Below are positions 7,504 to 14,761 of a stretch of DNA of 16,138 nt, piece by piece. Positions within the stretch are counted from its first letter, which is position 1; the number at the start of each line of letters is the position of its first letter. A model generated the notes under the pieces. The model was given only the letters and a program-made list of their open reading frames with translations. It did no database searches and was not told where the DNA came from. This DNA comes from Candidatus Nanohalarchaeota archaeon. Its GTDB lineage: Archaea > Nanohalarchaeota > Nanosalinia > Nanosalinales > JAFCCC01. Made by a program: the position numbers and the translations under genes. The stretch is taken from contig JAFCCC010000012.1 in assembly GCA_017610385.1 (NCBI GenBank), positions 1-16,138 of the forward strand. Direction: 5' to 3'.

Positions 7504-7671
7504 ATGAATTTAATAATCATAGAATTGGTAATCGGTTTGATCTTTGCTATCGTTGGTGTTCTTGGCTCTTTCGGATTATTTGGAATTGGAACAATAATTT
7601 CATGGATTCTTGTAGGCATAGGTTTTATTTTATTAATTGTCGCATTACTCCAGAATAAAAAGAAACAATAA
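7504..7671 (+). CDS. Small two-helix membrane protein (55 residues)
   Basis: A short reading frame, ATG at 7504 to TAA at 7671, encodes 55 residues. The sequence contains two glycine-rich hydrophobic helices (about residues 3-25 and 28-49) separated by a short GIGT turn and ended by a basic tail QNKKKQ. The regular hydrophobic pattern, a TATA-like box at 7466-7473 and the clean position between a divergent gene and the TrmJ-like gene support a real gene. Glycine spacing (GVLGSFGLFGIG) suggests tight helix packing or oligomerisation. Function is unknown; it could be a DUF-type small membrane protein. Confidence 0.6.
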   Translation: MNLIIIELVIGLIFAIVGVLGSFGLFGIGTIISWILVGIGFILLIVALLQNKKKQ

Positions 7672-7696
7672 AAATCTTGGACACAAAGCCAAGATA

Positions 7697-8383
7697 ATGA
7701 GAGTTGTTTTTGTAGAACCAAAAATAGAAGGAAATATTGGTTTCTTAGCAAGAGTAATGGCCAATTTTGACTTTAATGAGCTTTACTTAGTTAGCCCTAT
7801 TTTTAAAATTTCAGATGAAGATAAAAATCGCGCGGTCCATGCAAAAGATGTTTTAGAAAAAATGAAAATTGTGGATTCTTTAGAAGATGCCCTGAAAAAT
7901 ATTGATTTTGTTATTGGAACTACTGGAATAAAGTCAGGTTCAAAAAACATCACAAGAAGAACAATTACTTCAAAAGAACTAGGCAAAATCATTTCAAATT
8001 GCAAAGGAGATTTTGCAGTATTAATTGGAAGGGAAGATGTTGGTCTTTTTAATACAGAATTAGAATTATGTGATATAATTGTTCGCATTGAAACTTCCTA
8101 TAAATATCCCATAATGAATGTAACTCACGCGGCAGCAATTATCCTTTATGAAATTTACACGTCCAAGTTTAGGGGAAAACGCGAAAGCGTTTTATTTGAA
8201 AAAAATCAAATAGAAAAAACATTTGAATCAATAATTAATCAGATGAATTATCCGGAGAATAAGAAAAAAATTACATATAAGTGTGCAAAACATTTAATAG
8301 GTAGATCTTTTATATTTAAGGAAGAAGCCAAGAATTTAATTGGTCTTCTAAAAAATATCAATCACAAGTTGAGGAATAAATAA
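7697..8383 (+). CDS. TrmJ-like SPOUT RNA 2'-O-methyltransferase
   Basis: A 228-residue SPOUT (TrmH-family) methyltransferase, most like archaeal TrmJ, which methylates the ribose at tRNA position 32. Motif 1 is VEPKIEGNIGFLARVMANF (6-24, with the conserved Asn and Arg). Motif 2 is VLIGREDVGLFN (108-119), and motif 3 is MNVTHAAAIILYEI (140-153), together forming the trefoil-knot SAM site. A C-terminal helical extension (about 160-228) is usual for the family. I use the ATG at 7697; an in-frame extension to 7637 would overlap the 55-residue gene and adds no conserved sequence. A weak inverted repeat CTTGG/CCAAG (7676-7693) sits just before the start. The stop overlaps the next ATG (TAATG), implying translational coupling with the DUF1512 gene. 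Confidence 0.88.
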   Translation: MRVVFVEPKIEGNIGFLARVMANFDFNELYLVSPIFKISDEDKNRAVHAKDVLEKMKIVDSLEDALKNIDFVIGTTGIKSGSKNITRRTITSKELGKIISNCKGDFAVLIGREDVGLFNTELELCDIIVRIETSYKYPIMNVTHAAAIILYEIYTSKFRGKRESVLFEKNQIEKTFESIINQMNYPENKKKITYKCAKHLIGRSFIFKEEAKNLIGLLKNINHKLRNK

Positions 8384-9579
8384 TGATTTTTGAAGGTTTT
8401 TGGGCGGGTTTTGATCCCCTTAGAATTTTATTGTCCTTAGTGACATTAGTACTCTTTTTCCTACTGCTCCCAAAATTAATGATTTATACATCATTAGCCA
8501 AAATGAAACGCTCTTTATTAAAAATGCAGAATTATGCAAAGGACTCAGAAGAACTCTTCTTAAAAGCAGTCATGGCTAGACCGACAAAAGCTATCAAGGA
8601 AAGTTTAATACCAATGAAAAATTTAGTTATTGTGCCACCAACAGATCTTGATCCGTATGGCATTATTCAAAAACTAGAACATTTATTAGATGGTTCAGAA
8701 ACCAAAATTAAAAATTATATTGAAAAAATTGCACCGAAGAAGAGTAAAGATGAAAAAGCAAACTTAGCAATGGCTTTTAAAGGAGTTTATGGTGCACATC
8801 AACTTTATGTAATTATGAGGCATTTTACAAAGTTAATTGAAAAAACAAATAATTATCAGTTGGGTGCTGCTATTCAAATGTTTCTTCCTATGTACGAAGA
8901 AGTTTCAAAGTCTCAAAAAGATGCGACAGTCGCGTTTGTTAAAGCGCTTCCAATTGGAGATTCAATTGGACCTTTTGTAGCTGCAAGTTTCATTTCTAAA
9001 AAACCAAAAGAAGTTGCAGAGGATATTATACTTTCTACAGAAAAAGTAGGCGGTAAAAAATTACTTGTTTTGAAATCCAATGGTCCTGGTTCTCGTTTAG
9101 GTAAATACGGGGATGCTGTAAAAAAACTAATTAAAACTGAGAAAATTGAAGAAATTATTACAGTTGATGCTGGTTTAAGATTTGAAGGAGAAGAAACAGG
9201 TACTGTGGTAGAAGGTATTGGAGTTTTAATGGGTGGCCCGGGTGTTGAAAAATATAAAATAGAACAGGCGGCTACAGAAGCCAAAGTTCCTTTAGAGGGA
9301 TTTATAGTGAAAATGAGTGCACCGCAGGCGTCTGAAGCAATGAGCAAAAAGGTTTACGAAGGCGGTAAAAAGGCAGTTAAATCAGTTGAAAAACAGATTA
9401 AAGAAAGCGAAGCCAAAACGATCTTATTAATTGGAGTAGGAAATACTGTCGGCGTTGGAAATATTAAAAAAGAATTAGGTTCTGTTCCCAAGAAGTTAGT
9501 TGAGTATTGGAAAGAAAATAAAAAAGAATCAACATCATATGTGGGTCTAATGAAAGCGTTCCCATTAGGCGGCGGATAA
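8383..9579 (+). CDS. DUF1512 family membrane-anchored protein
   Basis: A 398-residue protein of the archaeal DUF1512 family. One N-terminal transmembrane helix (about residues 14-35) is followed by a large cytoplasmic part: a helical region (40-200) and an alpha/beta domain (200-398). Conserved stretches include ALPIGDSIGPFVA (around 186-198), NGPGSRLGKYG (232-242), VDAGLRFEGEETG (259-271), EGIGVLMGGPGVEKYKIE (275-292) and a GVGNTVGVGN turn near the end. Glycine-rich turns and acidic residues look like a nucleotide- or metal-binding site, but no activity is established for the family. The start shares one base with the stop of the TrmJ-like gene, so the two are almost certainly one operon. 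Length is typical. Confidence 0.85.
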   Translation: MIFEGFWAGFDPLRILLSLVTLVLFFLLLPKLMIYTSLAKMKRSLLKMQNYAKDSEELFLKAVMARPTKAIKESLIPMKNLVIVPPTDLDPYGIIQKLEHLLDGSETKIKNYIEKIAPKKSKDEKANLAMAFKGVYGAHQLYVIMRHFTKLIEKTNNYQLGAAIQMFLPMYEEVSKSQKDATVAFVKALPIGDSIGPFVAASFISKKPKEVAEDIILSTEKVGGKKLLVLKSNGPGSRLGKYGDAVKKLIKTEKIEEIITVDAGLRFEGEETGTVVEGIGVLMGGPGVEKYKIEQAATEAKVPLEGFIVKMSAPQASEAMSKKVYEGGKKAVKSVEKQIKESEAKTILLIGVGNTVGVGNIKKELGSVPKKLVEYWKENKKESTSYVGLMKAFPLGGG

Positions 9580-9648
9580 GTCTGTAGTCTTCTTGTATTG
9601 CTTCTTAGAAACTCTTAAAAAATTAAAAGTTTGAACGAGAGTAACACA

Positions 9649-9657
9649 TTTAAATAT
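9649..9657 (+). promoter_or_regulatory. TATA-like box for rpl10e
   Basis: TTTAAATAT about 37 nt before the rpl10e ATG. Transcription would start near 9680, leaving a leader of about 10 nt that still contains the site GAAGGTGT (9678-9685), so this mRNA probably has a ribosome-binding site rather than being leaderless. Confidence 0.5.
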
Positions 9658-9689
9658 ATTCTGTATAATGAATTCAAGAAGGTGTAAAA

Positions 9690-10205
9690 ATGGCGTTAAG
9701 ACCAGCAAAAATTTACAGGAATTTTACTAGAAGGCCGTTTACTAGAACAGCTCAAAAACAAAAAAAGGCATTTATTACAGGAGCGCCAGGTTCAAGAATC
9801 ACTTTGTTTGAAATGGGAAATAAAAAAGATACTTTCGAAAAAACCCTAAAATTAAAAATTTCAAAAGATTGTATTATTAGGTCTAATGCCTTGGAAGCGG
9901 CACGTATTGCTTCAAATTCCTACATTAAAAACAAAATTGACGTAATGAGTTATTATTTGAAAGTCCATCCATACCCACACCATATTTTAAGATACCATCC
10001 CTTGGCGGGAGTAGCTCAAGCAGATCGATATTATAGTGGAATGAGTCATGCGTTTGGTCGACCAACCGGAAGAGCTGCAAGATGCAGAAAAGGACAGGAA
10101 ATTATTACTGTTCGAATTAATGAAGCTAATGTAAAAATCGCTAAAGAAGCATTAAAAAGAGCAAGTATGAAATTTTCAGTATCCTCTAAGATTTCTATTG
10201 AATAA
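9690..10205 (+). CDS. rpl10e: 50S ribosomal protein L10e (uL16)
   Basis: A 171-residue ribosomal protein L10e (uL16), the archaeal/eukaryotic counterpart of bacterial L16, located near the peptidyl-transferase centre and the A-site tRNA. Recognisable conserved pieces are the N-terminus MALRPAKIYR, the EAARIASNSYI helix (68-78), the KVHPYPHHILRYHP segment (90-103) and SGMSHAFGRPTGRAARC (116-132), which contains the flexible loop that reaches the tRNA. Length is normal. A good ribosome-binding site (AAGGTG) precedes the ATG. It is separated by 110 bp from DUF1512 and has its own promoter, so it is probably transcribed singly or with the downstream PEP-synthase-like gene. Confidence 0.96.
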   Translation: MALRPAKIYRNFTRRPFTRTAQKQKKAFITGAPGSRITLFEMGNKKDTFEKTLKLKISKDCIIRSNALEAARIASNSYIKNKIDVMSYYLKVHPYPHHILRYHPLAGVAQADRYYSGMSHAFGRPTGRAARCRKGQEIITVRINEANVKIAKEALKRASMKFSVSSKISIE

Positions 10206-10293
10206 GCAAATAAGTTAGATTGAAGAATCAAATAAATTCTATTTAATAAAATGAATAAAAGTTCTTAAGCTTTAGTGAGAATATATTTTTGCA

Positions 10294-12276
10294 ATGCTTA
10301 TCGAATGGATTAATAAATTAAATCAGCAACAAGTGAATAGAGTTGGCAGTAAAATTAGTTTATTATCTGAATTACAATCTATGAGTTCAAAATTTGTTGT
10401 ACCACAAGCATTTATCTTAACAACTCAAATTGTAGAAGACTTTTTGAAAGAAAATAACTTACACACTCAGATCGACGCTATTTTAGCAGAAGTGGATTTA
10501 GAGGATATGAATCGTCTACAAGAAGCCTATGCACAAATTAAAGAACTTATTCTAAATGCTCATTTCAATAAAAATCAAGAACAACAAGTATGTGAAACAT
10601 ATAAACAAATTGGAATGAGCGAAGAACTCAGAAAGTATGGAAAAACTATGGATTTAGTTAGTGGAAGACGAGATAACCAACCCGTTGCAATTAGAGCATC
10701 TCCAATGGCGGGTGCAAATGTTTACAAAAGCATATTAAATGTAATTGGAAAAGAGTCAGTAATTATGAATATAAAAGAATGTATCGCATCATATTATTCT
10801 CCAGAAGCCATAATTTATCGTAAAAATATTAAAGAAAGTTCTGGACTTTCTATTTTAGTTCAAAAAATGATTATTTCTGAAAAATCAGTTAGTGTATTTA
10901 CTGCCAATCCTCTTGGAAATTCTTCAGAAATAGTTGTGGAAGCAGTGTGGGGCTTGGGAGCTTCTTTAAAACAAGGTATAACATCTCCAGATCAATATAA
11001 AATTGATAAAAATTCTGGGCAACTAGTTAAGGAACAAATAAATGTGAAAGAGTGGCTGTTTACAATAGATTCAATGTCTAATCAGGTTATCAAAGAAAGA
11101 GTTTCTTCAGAATTAAGAACTAGAAGTGTATTAACTACAAAAGAACTTCAAAACGTGGTTGAATCTGCATTATTAATCGAAAGTAAAGTAAATGTCCCAT
11201 ATAAACTTGACTTTTCTATAAATAGAGGTAAATTGAGTTTATTGGGTATAGAAAAAGCAGTTAGTCAAGATACGTCAAGTTTAGAGGAGTTTAATGAAGA
11301 AACTTTACTTATAGGCTCGGGTTCATCTGCGGGATCCTGCACTGGCTTGGCAAAAGTTATTTATGATTGTCAGGACATTTCGAATCTAAATGAACAGGAT
11401 ATTTTAGTTACAGTTAATCCGTCTTTAGAATTTTTGCCGGCCATAACAAAAATTCAAGGAATTATAACTGATGAAGGATCTATGAGCTGCAAATTAGCAA
11501 GCATACTTCGAGAAATTGGAATGCCTTTAATTACATCAACAAAAAATTCAACAGAATTATTAAATTCTACAGAGATTTCAATGAATGGTTTGACAGGAAC
11601 CATATCTGAAAAACCAATTCCACAGAGTTCTGAACCATCTTCCAAAAATTTTGATAGTGTCGAAATGATTACTGGAATTGAAGTCAAAACAATTGGAATT
11701 CAAAAAATTCCAGGATCTGATGGCGCGGTAGTTATAGATCATATTGGTTTTGAAGCTGCTAAAAATCTTGCATTAGATCACGCAAGCGGAAGCATTTGGA
11801 TGAAAAGCGCAGCTGCGGGTTTTGATTTTGATACCTCTTACTATGAAAATTATAACTCATTGGAGACTTTGCCAGAAAATGTAGAGTTTATCAATACTGA
11901 TTTTCATACAATTAATCAGAATCCACAAAGAGCTCAAGGAATTGTGCTTAAAGACTTTACATCTCTGATGCAATTAGAAGATTATTTGAGTGTTTTGAAT
12001 TTTGTGGTCATTGACTTAAATAATCTAAGTAGAAGCTTTGGGCATGCAGCAACACATCCTGCGGTCTTAAATTCTATTAAAAAAGTTCATGAAGTATGTA
12101 AAGACACAATCGAACTGTCTATATTATTAGAAAGTATGAACCCAAAATTAATTGAACGTTTAATTGAAATTGGGGCAGACTCTTTTGTAGTGCATCCAGA
12201 AGACTTTAATAAAATAAAAGCAATTTTAATGAAGAAGGAAAGAAAATTCATGATTAAAAAATTAAGAAAATTATAG
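10294..12276 (+). CDS. PEP synthase-like protein, probably inactive
   Basis: A 660-residue member of the phosphoenolpyruvate synthase/PPDK family, shorter than usual (about 750-800). The order is an N-terminal ATP-grasp-like domain (1-325; VAIRASPMAGANVYKSIL at 131-148, ILVQKMI at 187-193, VFTANP at 201-206, EAVWGLGASLKQG at 216-228), a swivelling phospho-histidine-like domain (340-437), and a reduced C-terminal barrel (470-645) ending with ESMNPKLIERLIEIGADSF. Key residues are missing. The family GGxTCHAA motif reads GSMSCKLA (395-402), so the phosphorylated His is Lys400. GLGE is GLGA, QxRP after the ATP domain is absent, and the Cys-Gly catalytic pair near the C-terminus is replaced by LLES. 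Canonical PEP synthesis is therefore unlikely; a regulatory or binding role is inferred. A TATA-like element near 10260-10268 implies a leaderless start. Confidence 0.85.
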   Translation: MLIEWINKLNQQQVNRVGSKISLLSELQSMSSKFVVPQAFILTTQIVEDFLKENNLHTQIDAILAEVDLEDMNRLQEAYAQIKELILNAHFNKNQEQQVCETYKQIGMSEELRKYGKTMDLVSGRRDNQPVAIRASPMAGANVYKSILNVIGKESVIMNIKECIASYYSPEAIIYRKNIKESSGLSILVQKMIISEKSVSVFTANPLGNSSEIVVEAVWGLGASLKQGITSPDQYKIDKNSGQLVKEQINVKEWLFTIDSMSNQVIKERVSSELRTRSVLTTKELQNVVESALLIESKVNVPYKLDFSINRGKLSLLGIEKAVSQDTSSLEEFNEETLLIGSGSSAGSCTGLAKVIYDCQDISNLNEQDILVTVNPSLEFLPAITKIQGIITDEGSMSCKLASILREIGMPLITSTKNSTELLNSTEISMNGLTGTISEKPIPQSSEPSSKNFDSVEMITGIEVKTIGIQKIPGSDGAVVIDHIGFEAAKNLALDHASGSIWMKSAAAGFDFDTSYYENYNSLETLPENVEFINTDFHTINQNPQRAQGIVLKDFTSLMQLEDYLSVLNFVVIDLNNLSRSFGHAATHPAVLNSIKKVHEVCKDTIELSILLESMNPKLIERLIEIGADSFVVHPEDFNKIKAILMKKERKFMIKKLRKL

Positions 12277-12309
12277 TTACCGTCCAAGAGAAATAAAGCC
12301 TACCGCAAA

Positions 12310-12318
12310 CTTTATAAA
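12310..12318 (+). promoter_or_regulatory. Strong TATA-like box for a 40-residue membrane protein
   Basis: CTTTATAAA, one of the best box A matches in the window. Its centre is about 28 nt before the ATG at 12342. No other start codon lies at the right distance, so it supports the short gene that follows and a leaderless mRNA. Confidence 0.55.
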
Positions 12319-12341
12319 ACCTTGATTGATTTATATGTTTC

Positions 12342-12464
12342 ATGATTGTGAATTTTGGTGAGACGTTAAACACCATTTCAAAACTCGGGGAGTTTTATCA
12401 GTGGTTTGCTTTAGTCTACATTGCGCTTCTATATGTTTCTTTTGTTGGCGTATATCTAAAATAA
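12342..12464 (+). CDS. 40-residue single-helix membrane microprotein
   Basis: A short reading frame, ATG at 12342 to TAA at 12464, fills the gap between the PEP-synthase-like gene and dph2. The product has an amphipathic N-terminus with one glutamate-rich turn (GETLNTISKLGEF, residues 6-18) and one transmembrane helix from about residue 21 to 39, ending in a single lysine. A strong TATA-like box at the proper distance for a leaderless mRNA supports it, as does the fact that the TATA-like element for dph2 overlaps its end, which packs this stretch with two promoter/gene units. No family recognised. Alternatively the ORF is chance and the TATA box drives an untranslated RNA. Confidence 0.5.
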   Translation: MIVNFGETLNTISKLGEFYQWFALVYIALLYVSFVGVYLK

Positions 12465-12494
12465 GTTTATGAAGTTATGTGTTAATTTCTTTTT

Positions 12495-13424
12495 ATGGAC
12501 TTAGAACAAATTTTAGATGAAATCAAAAAATTAGATTATAAAAAAATAGCAATTCAGGTACCTGACGGTTTAAAAAAAAGTGCTATAGATATCGCAGGAA
12601 AAATTAAAGAGCTTGGCAAGAAACCATTTATTATTTCTTCATCCTGCTTTGGCGCTTGCGATCTTCCGTACAATCAGATAATAGATTTTAATTGTGACTG
12701 TTTGATTCATATAGGGCATTCTAAATTTTATGGTAATTTTGAGGAAAAAATTCCAACATTTTATTGTGAAGTAAAATTTAAGGGGGATAGTCTGGGTCTA
12801 CTTAAAAAAAATTATGAAAAAATTAAAGAGACCAAAATTGGCCTAGTTTCCACAATACAGCACCTGCATGAACTTAAGAAAATAAAAGAATTTTTAGAAA
12901 GTAAGGGAAAAATTGTGATTATTGGTAAAAGAGGGTTAAGAACAAGACAGGAAGGTCAGATTTTGGGTTGTGATATAACTTCTGCTGAAAAAATTCATCA
13001 GGCAGTGGACTGCTTTTTGTTTCTCGGGAGCGGGGATTTTCATGTATCTAAACTACTAGAACTTAGGAAAAAAATATATCAACTAAATCCATACCAACAA
13101 ATATTTAGTGAACCGGTTTTGGATATAGAAAAAGAAAAACGAAGAGAAATTTTAAAGGTTTTAAAATACCAAAACGAAAAAAAATGGGGAATTATATTAA
13201 GTTCTAAACCAGGGCAATCTTTCCCAGAATTAGCAGATCAAATCAAAAAAGTATTACAAAGAAAAAATAAGGAAGTTTTCATGTTCATTGCAGATAAAAT
13301 TGTAGAATCAGATTATATGGGTTTTGGAATTAAAATTTTTGTGAATACTGCATGTCCGAGAATAACTGCAGATTTTACTGAATTCGCACTAGTGAATCCA
13401 TGGACATTAGAGTATTTAGAATAG
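12495..13424 (+). CDS. dph2: Diphthamide synthase Dph2 (EF2 modification)
   Basis: A 309-residue archaeal Dph2, the non-classical radical-SAM enzyme that transfers a 3-amino-3-carboxypropyl group from SAM to a histidine of elongation factor 2, the first step of diphthamide formation. The three repeated domains each contribute a cysteine for the [4Fe-4S] cluster: SCFGACD (Cys51/Cys55; the GACD cysteine is the likely ligand), LGCD (Cys159) and NTACPRI (Cys287). The N-terminal IQVPDGLK (20-27) and the IGHSKF segment (73-78) are family signatures, and the ending LVNPWTLEYL is typical. Archaeal Dph2 works as a homodimer, and length is normal. TTTAT at 12466-12470 fits a leaderless start at 12495. 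It is next to rpoL, both in translation/transcription. Confidence 0.93.
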   Translation: MDLEQILDEIKKLDYKKIAIQVPDGLKKSAIDIAGKIKELGKKPFIISSSCFGACDLPYNQIIDFNCDCLIHIGHSKFYGNFEEKIPTFYCEVKFKGDSLGLLKKNYEKIKETKIGLVSTIQHLHELKKIKEFLESKGKIVIIGKRGLRTRQEGQILGCDITSAEKIHQAVDCFLFLGSGDFHVSKLLELRKKIYQLNPYQQIFSEPVLDIEKEKRREILKVLKYQNEKKWGIILSSKPGQSFPELADQIKKVLQRKNKEVFMFIADKIVESDYMGFGIKIFVNTACPRITADFTEFALVNPWTLEYLE

Positions 13425-13469
13425 CATTACTTTTTAAATCTTATAGTTGAATAAATAGAGTGGATAATT

Positions 13470-13727
13470 ATGAAATTACGAGCCGAACAACATAAAGATC
13501 GATTAATTCTACACATGGAGAAAAACCATACAGTAGCTAATCTCCTAAGAAAAACCTTATGGGAAATAGGTTCAGAAGCCGGTTACGACAAGGGCCATCC
13601 GTATATAGGAGAAAGTACATTGGTTATTAAATCTAAAGATGCTAAAAAGGATCTTGAAAAAGCATTAACAAAGATAAAAAACGATTTAAAAGAATTCAAA
13701 GTTGAATTTGAAAAGAAATCAAAATAA
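13470..13727 (+). CDS. rpoL: DNA-directed RNA polymerase subunit L (Rpb11-like)
   Basis: An 85-residue RpoL, the Rpb11 homologue that dimerises with RpoD (Rpb3) to nucleate polymerase assembly. The diagnostic HTVANLLRKTLWEIGSEAGY (residues 20-39) is present, followed by HPYIGESTLVIKSKDAKKDLEKAL, the usual beta strand and long C-terminal helix of the alpha-like dimerisation domain. Length is typical (85-95). A TATA-like TTTTTAAAT (13431-13439) and the purine-rich GAGTGGAT just before the ATG give a short leader. The signal peptidase gene starts 6 nt after its stop, so the two are likely co-transcribed. Confidence 0.93.
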   Translation: MKLRAEQHKDRLILHMEKNHTVANLLRKTLWEIGSEAGYDKGHPYIGESTLVIKSKDAKKDLEKALTKIKNDLKEFKVEFEKKSK

Positions 13728-13733
13728 AGGGCA

Positions 13734-14321
13734 ATGAAATTTTTTGATGTGCGTTTTCCAAAAGATGTTAAGACAATTACGCTTTTTCTTGTTTTAGCAG
13801 TTATTTTAGCATACGGAGCATATAATACCGCAGGAACAGCATTACACACGACCATTCCGATTGTTTCTGTTGTCTCAGATTCTATGAAACATGATGAAAA
13901 AACTGGAAGTTCTTATTATGAGTATTTAATAACTAAATTTAGTTATACTAGAACATTTATTGATACCTGGCCACTAAAAAATGGTTTTGTGAGAGGGGAT
14001 TTATTAACAGTGACTGGTGCAAACACATCTACTCTAGATGTGGGGGATGTTATTGTTTATAATCTAAAAAACAGCGAATCAATAGATTGCGATAGATTTG
14101 AAAAAGCTTTAAAAGAGCAAGGAATCGATAAAGTAGTACACAGAATTATTAGAAAATTTACAGAAAATGGAGAGATTTATTTTATGACAAAGGGGGATCA
14201 TAACTTTCAGATGGACCCGTGCAGAATTCAGAATAAAGAGATTGAAGGAAAAGCCATTTTTAAACTTCCCTTAGTAGGTTATTTGAAATTAATCCCTGCT
14301 AAAATCTTTGGTGCAATTTAA
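13734..14321 (+). CDS. Signal peptidase I, Sec11 type
   Basis: A 195-residue membrane-bound serine peptidase of family S26B that removes signal peptides from exported proteins at the outer face of the membrane. One N-terminal transmembrane helix (about 14-33) precedes the catalytic domain. The nucleophile is Ser50 in SDSM (48-51), and the histidine of the archaeal/eukaryotic Ser-His-Asp type is His136 in VVHRII. The conserved GDVIVYNL (104-111) and TKGDHNFQMDP (152-162) complete the site, with Asp155/Asp161 as acid candidates. The C-terminal hydrophobic stretch LPLVGYLKLIPAKIF (178-192) may be a second membrane-contacting segment. It could process the exported proteins encoded at 2937 and 6329. 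It follows rpoL by 6 nt; GGGC is a weak ribosome-binding site. Confidence 0.9.
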   Translation: MKFFDVRFPKDVKTITLFLVLAVILAYGAYNTAGTALHTTIPIVSVVSDSMKHDEKTGSSYYEYLITKFSYTRTFIDTWPLKNGFVRGDLLTVTGANTSTLDVGDVIVYNLKNSESIDCDRFEKALKEQGIDKVVHRIIRKFTENGEIYFMTKGDHNFQMDPCRIQNKEIEGKAIFKLPLVGYLKLIPAKIFGAI

Positions 14322-14381
14322 GTTTTTATAGGGGAGTATATACTTTTTTAAGCGTAATTCTTATTACAAGTTACGGGAGCC

Positions 14382-14390
14382 TTTTTATAT
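14382..14390 (+). promoter_or_regulatory. TATA-like box for tfs
   Basis: TTTTTATAT about 48 nt before the tfs ATG. Transcription would start near 14412 and leave a leader of about 23 nt carrying GAGGTGA (14423-14429), the clearest ribosome-binding site in the window. Confidence 0.55.
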
Positions 14391-14434
14391 TTAACTGAAC
14401 CATAAAGGCTGGTATCTTAACAGAGGTGAGTATA

Positions 14435-14761
14435 ATGAAATTTTGTGATGCATGTGGTGGAATATTAATTCCAAAAATGGGCTCAAATGGTACTGAATTA
14501 GAATGTAGATCTTGTAAAGCAGTCTACAGAGTAGAATCAGAAGATCTTAAAATTTCAGCTAAACACTCTGAAAAAACTACTGCTCGCATTAATATTTTGG
14601 AGAAAGACAAAACAGGATTACCAATAACTGAAATATTATGTAACAAGTGTGGACATAAAAACGCATACTGGTGGATGCAACAAACAAGAAGTGGTGATGA
14701 GCCAGAAACCAGATTTTTCAAATGTACGAAGTGTGGAAATACTTGGAGAGAATACGATTAA
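14435..14761 (+). CDS. tfs: Transcription factor S (TFIIS-like cleavage factor)
   Basis: A 108-residue archaeal TFS, which stimulates RNA cleavage by backtracked RNA polymerase. There are two zinc ribbons: the N-terminal one with Cys4, Cys7, Cys24 and Cys27 (as in subunit Rpb9/A12.2) and the C-terminal one with Cys69, Cys72, Cys97 and Cys100. The catalytic acidic pair is Asp88-Glu89 in QQTRSGDEPETRFFKC, which reaches into the polymerase active site. Length is typical. The ATG at 14435 is preferred to an in-frame GTG at 14426, because the GTG is part of the ribosome-binding site GAGGTGA and the protein then begins with the usual MKFCxxCG. It has its own promoter and converges on a reverse-strand NIF3-like gene, whose stop overlaps its own by 4 nt. 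Confidence 0.94.
   Translation: MKFCDACGGILIPKMGSNGTELECRSCKAVYRVESEDLKISAKHSEKTTARINILEKDKTGLPITEILCNKCGHKNAYWWMQQTRSGDEPETRFFKCTKCGNTWREYD

Noticed and set aside
7637-7696. N-terminal extension of the TrmJ-like protein
   Set aside because: The extension overlaps the 55-residue gene, is Lys/Asn-rich, and the family motif starts right after the ATG at 7697.
8913-9347. Reverse frame of 144 codons inside DUF1512
   Set aside because: Opposite-strand shadow of a conserved gene, Ser/Pro/Thr-rich, no promoter.
10294-12276. Functional phosphoenolpyruvate synthase
   Set aside because: The catalytic His and the C-terminal Cys-Gly are replaced and the protein is about 100 residues short.
14341-14381. 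Terminator hairpin between the signal peptidase gene and tfs
   Set aside because: CGTAA and TTACG can pair around 14352-14375, but the stem is only 5 bp with a long loop; too weak to call.
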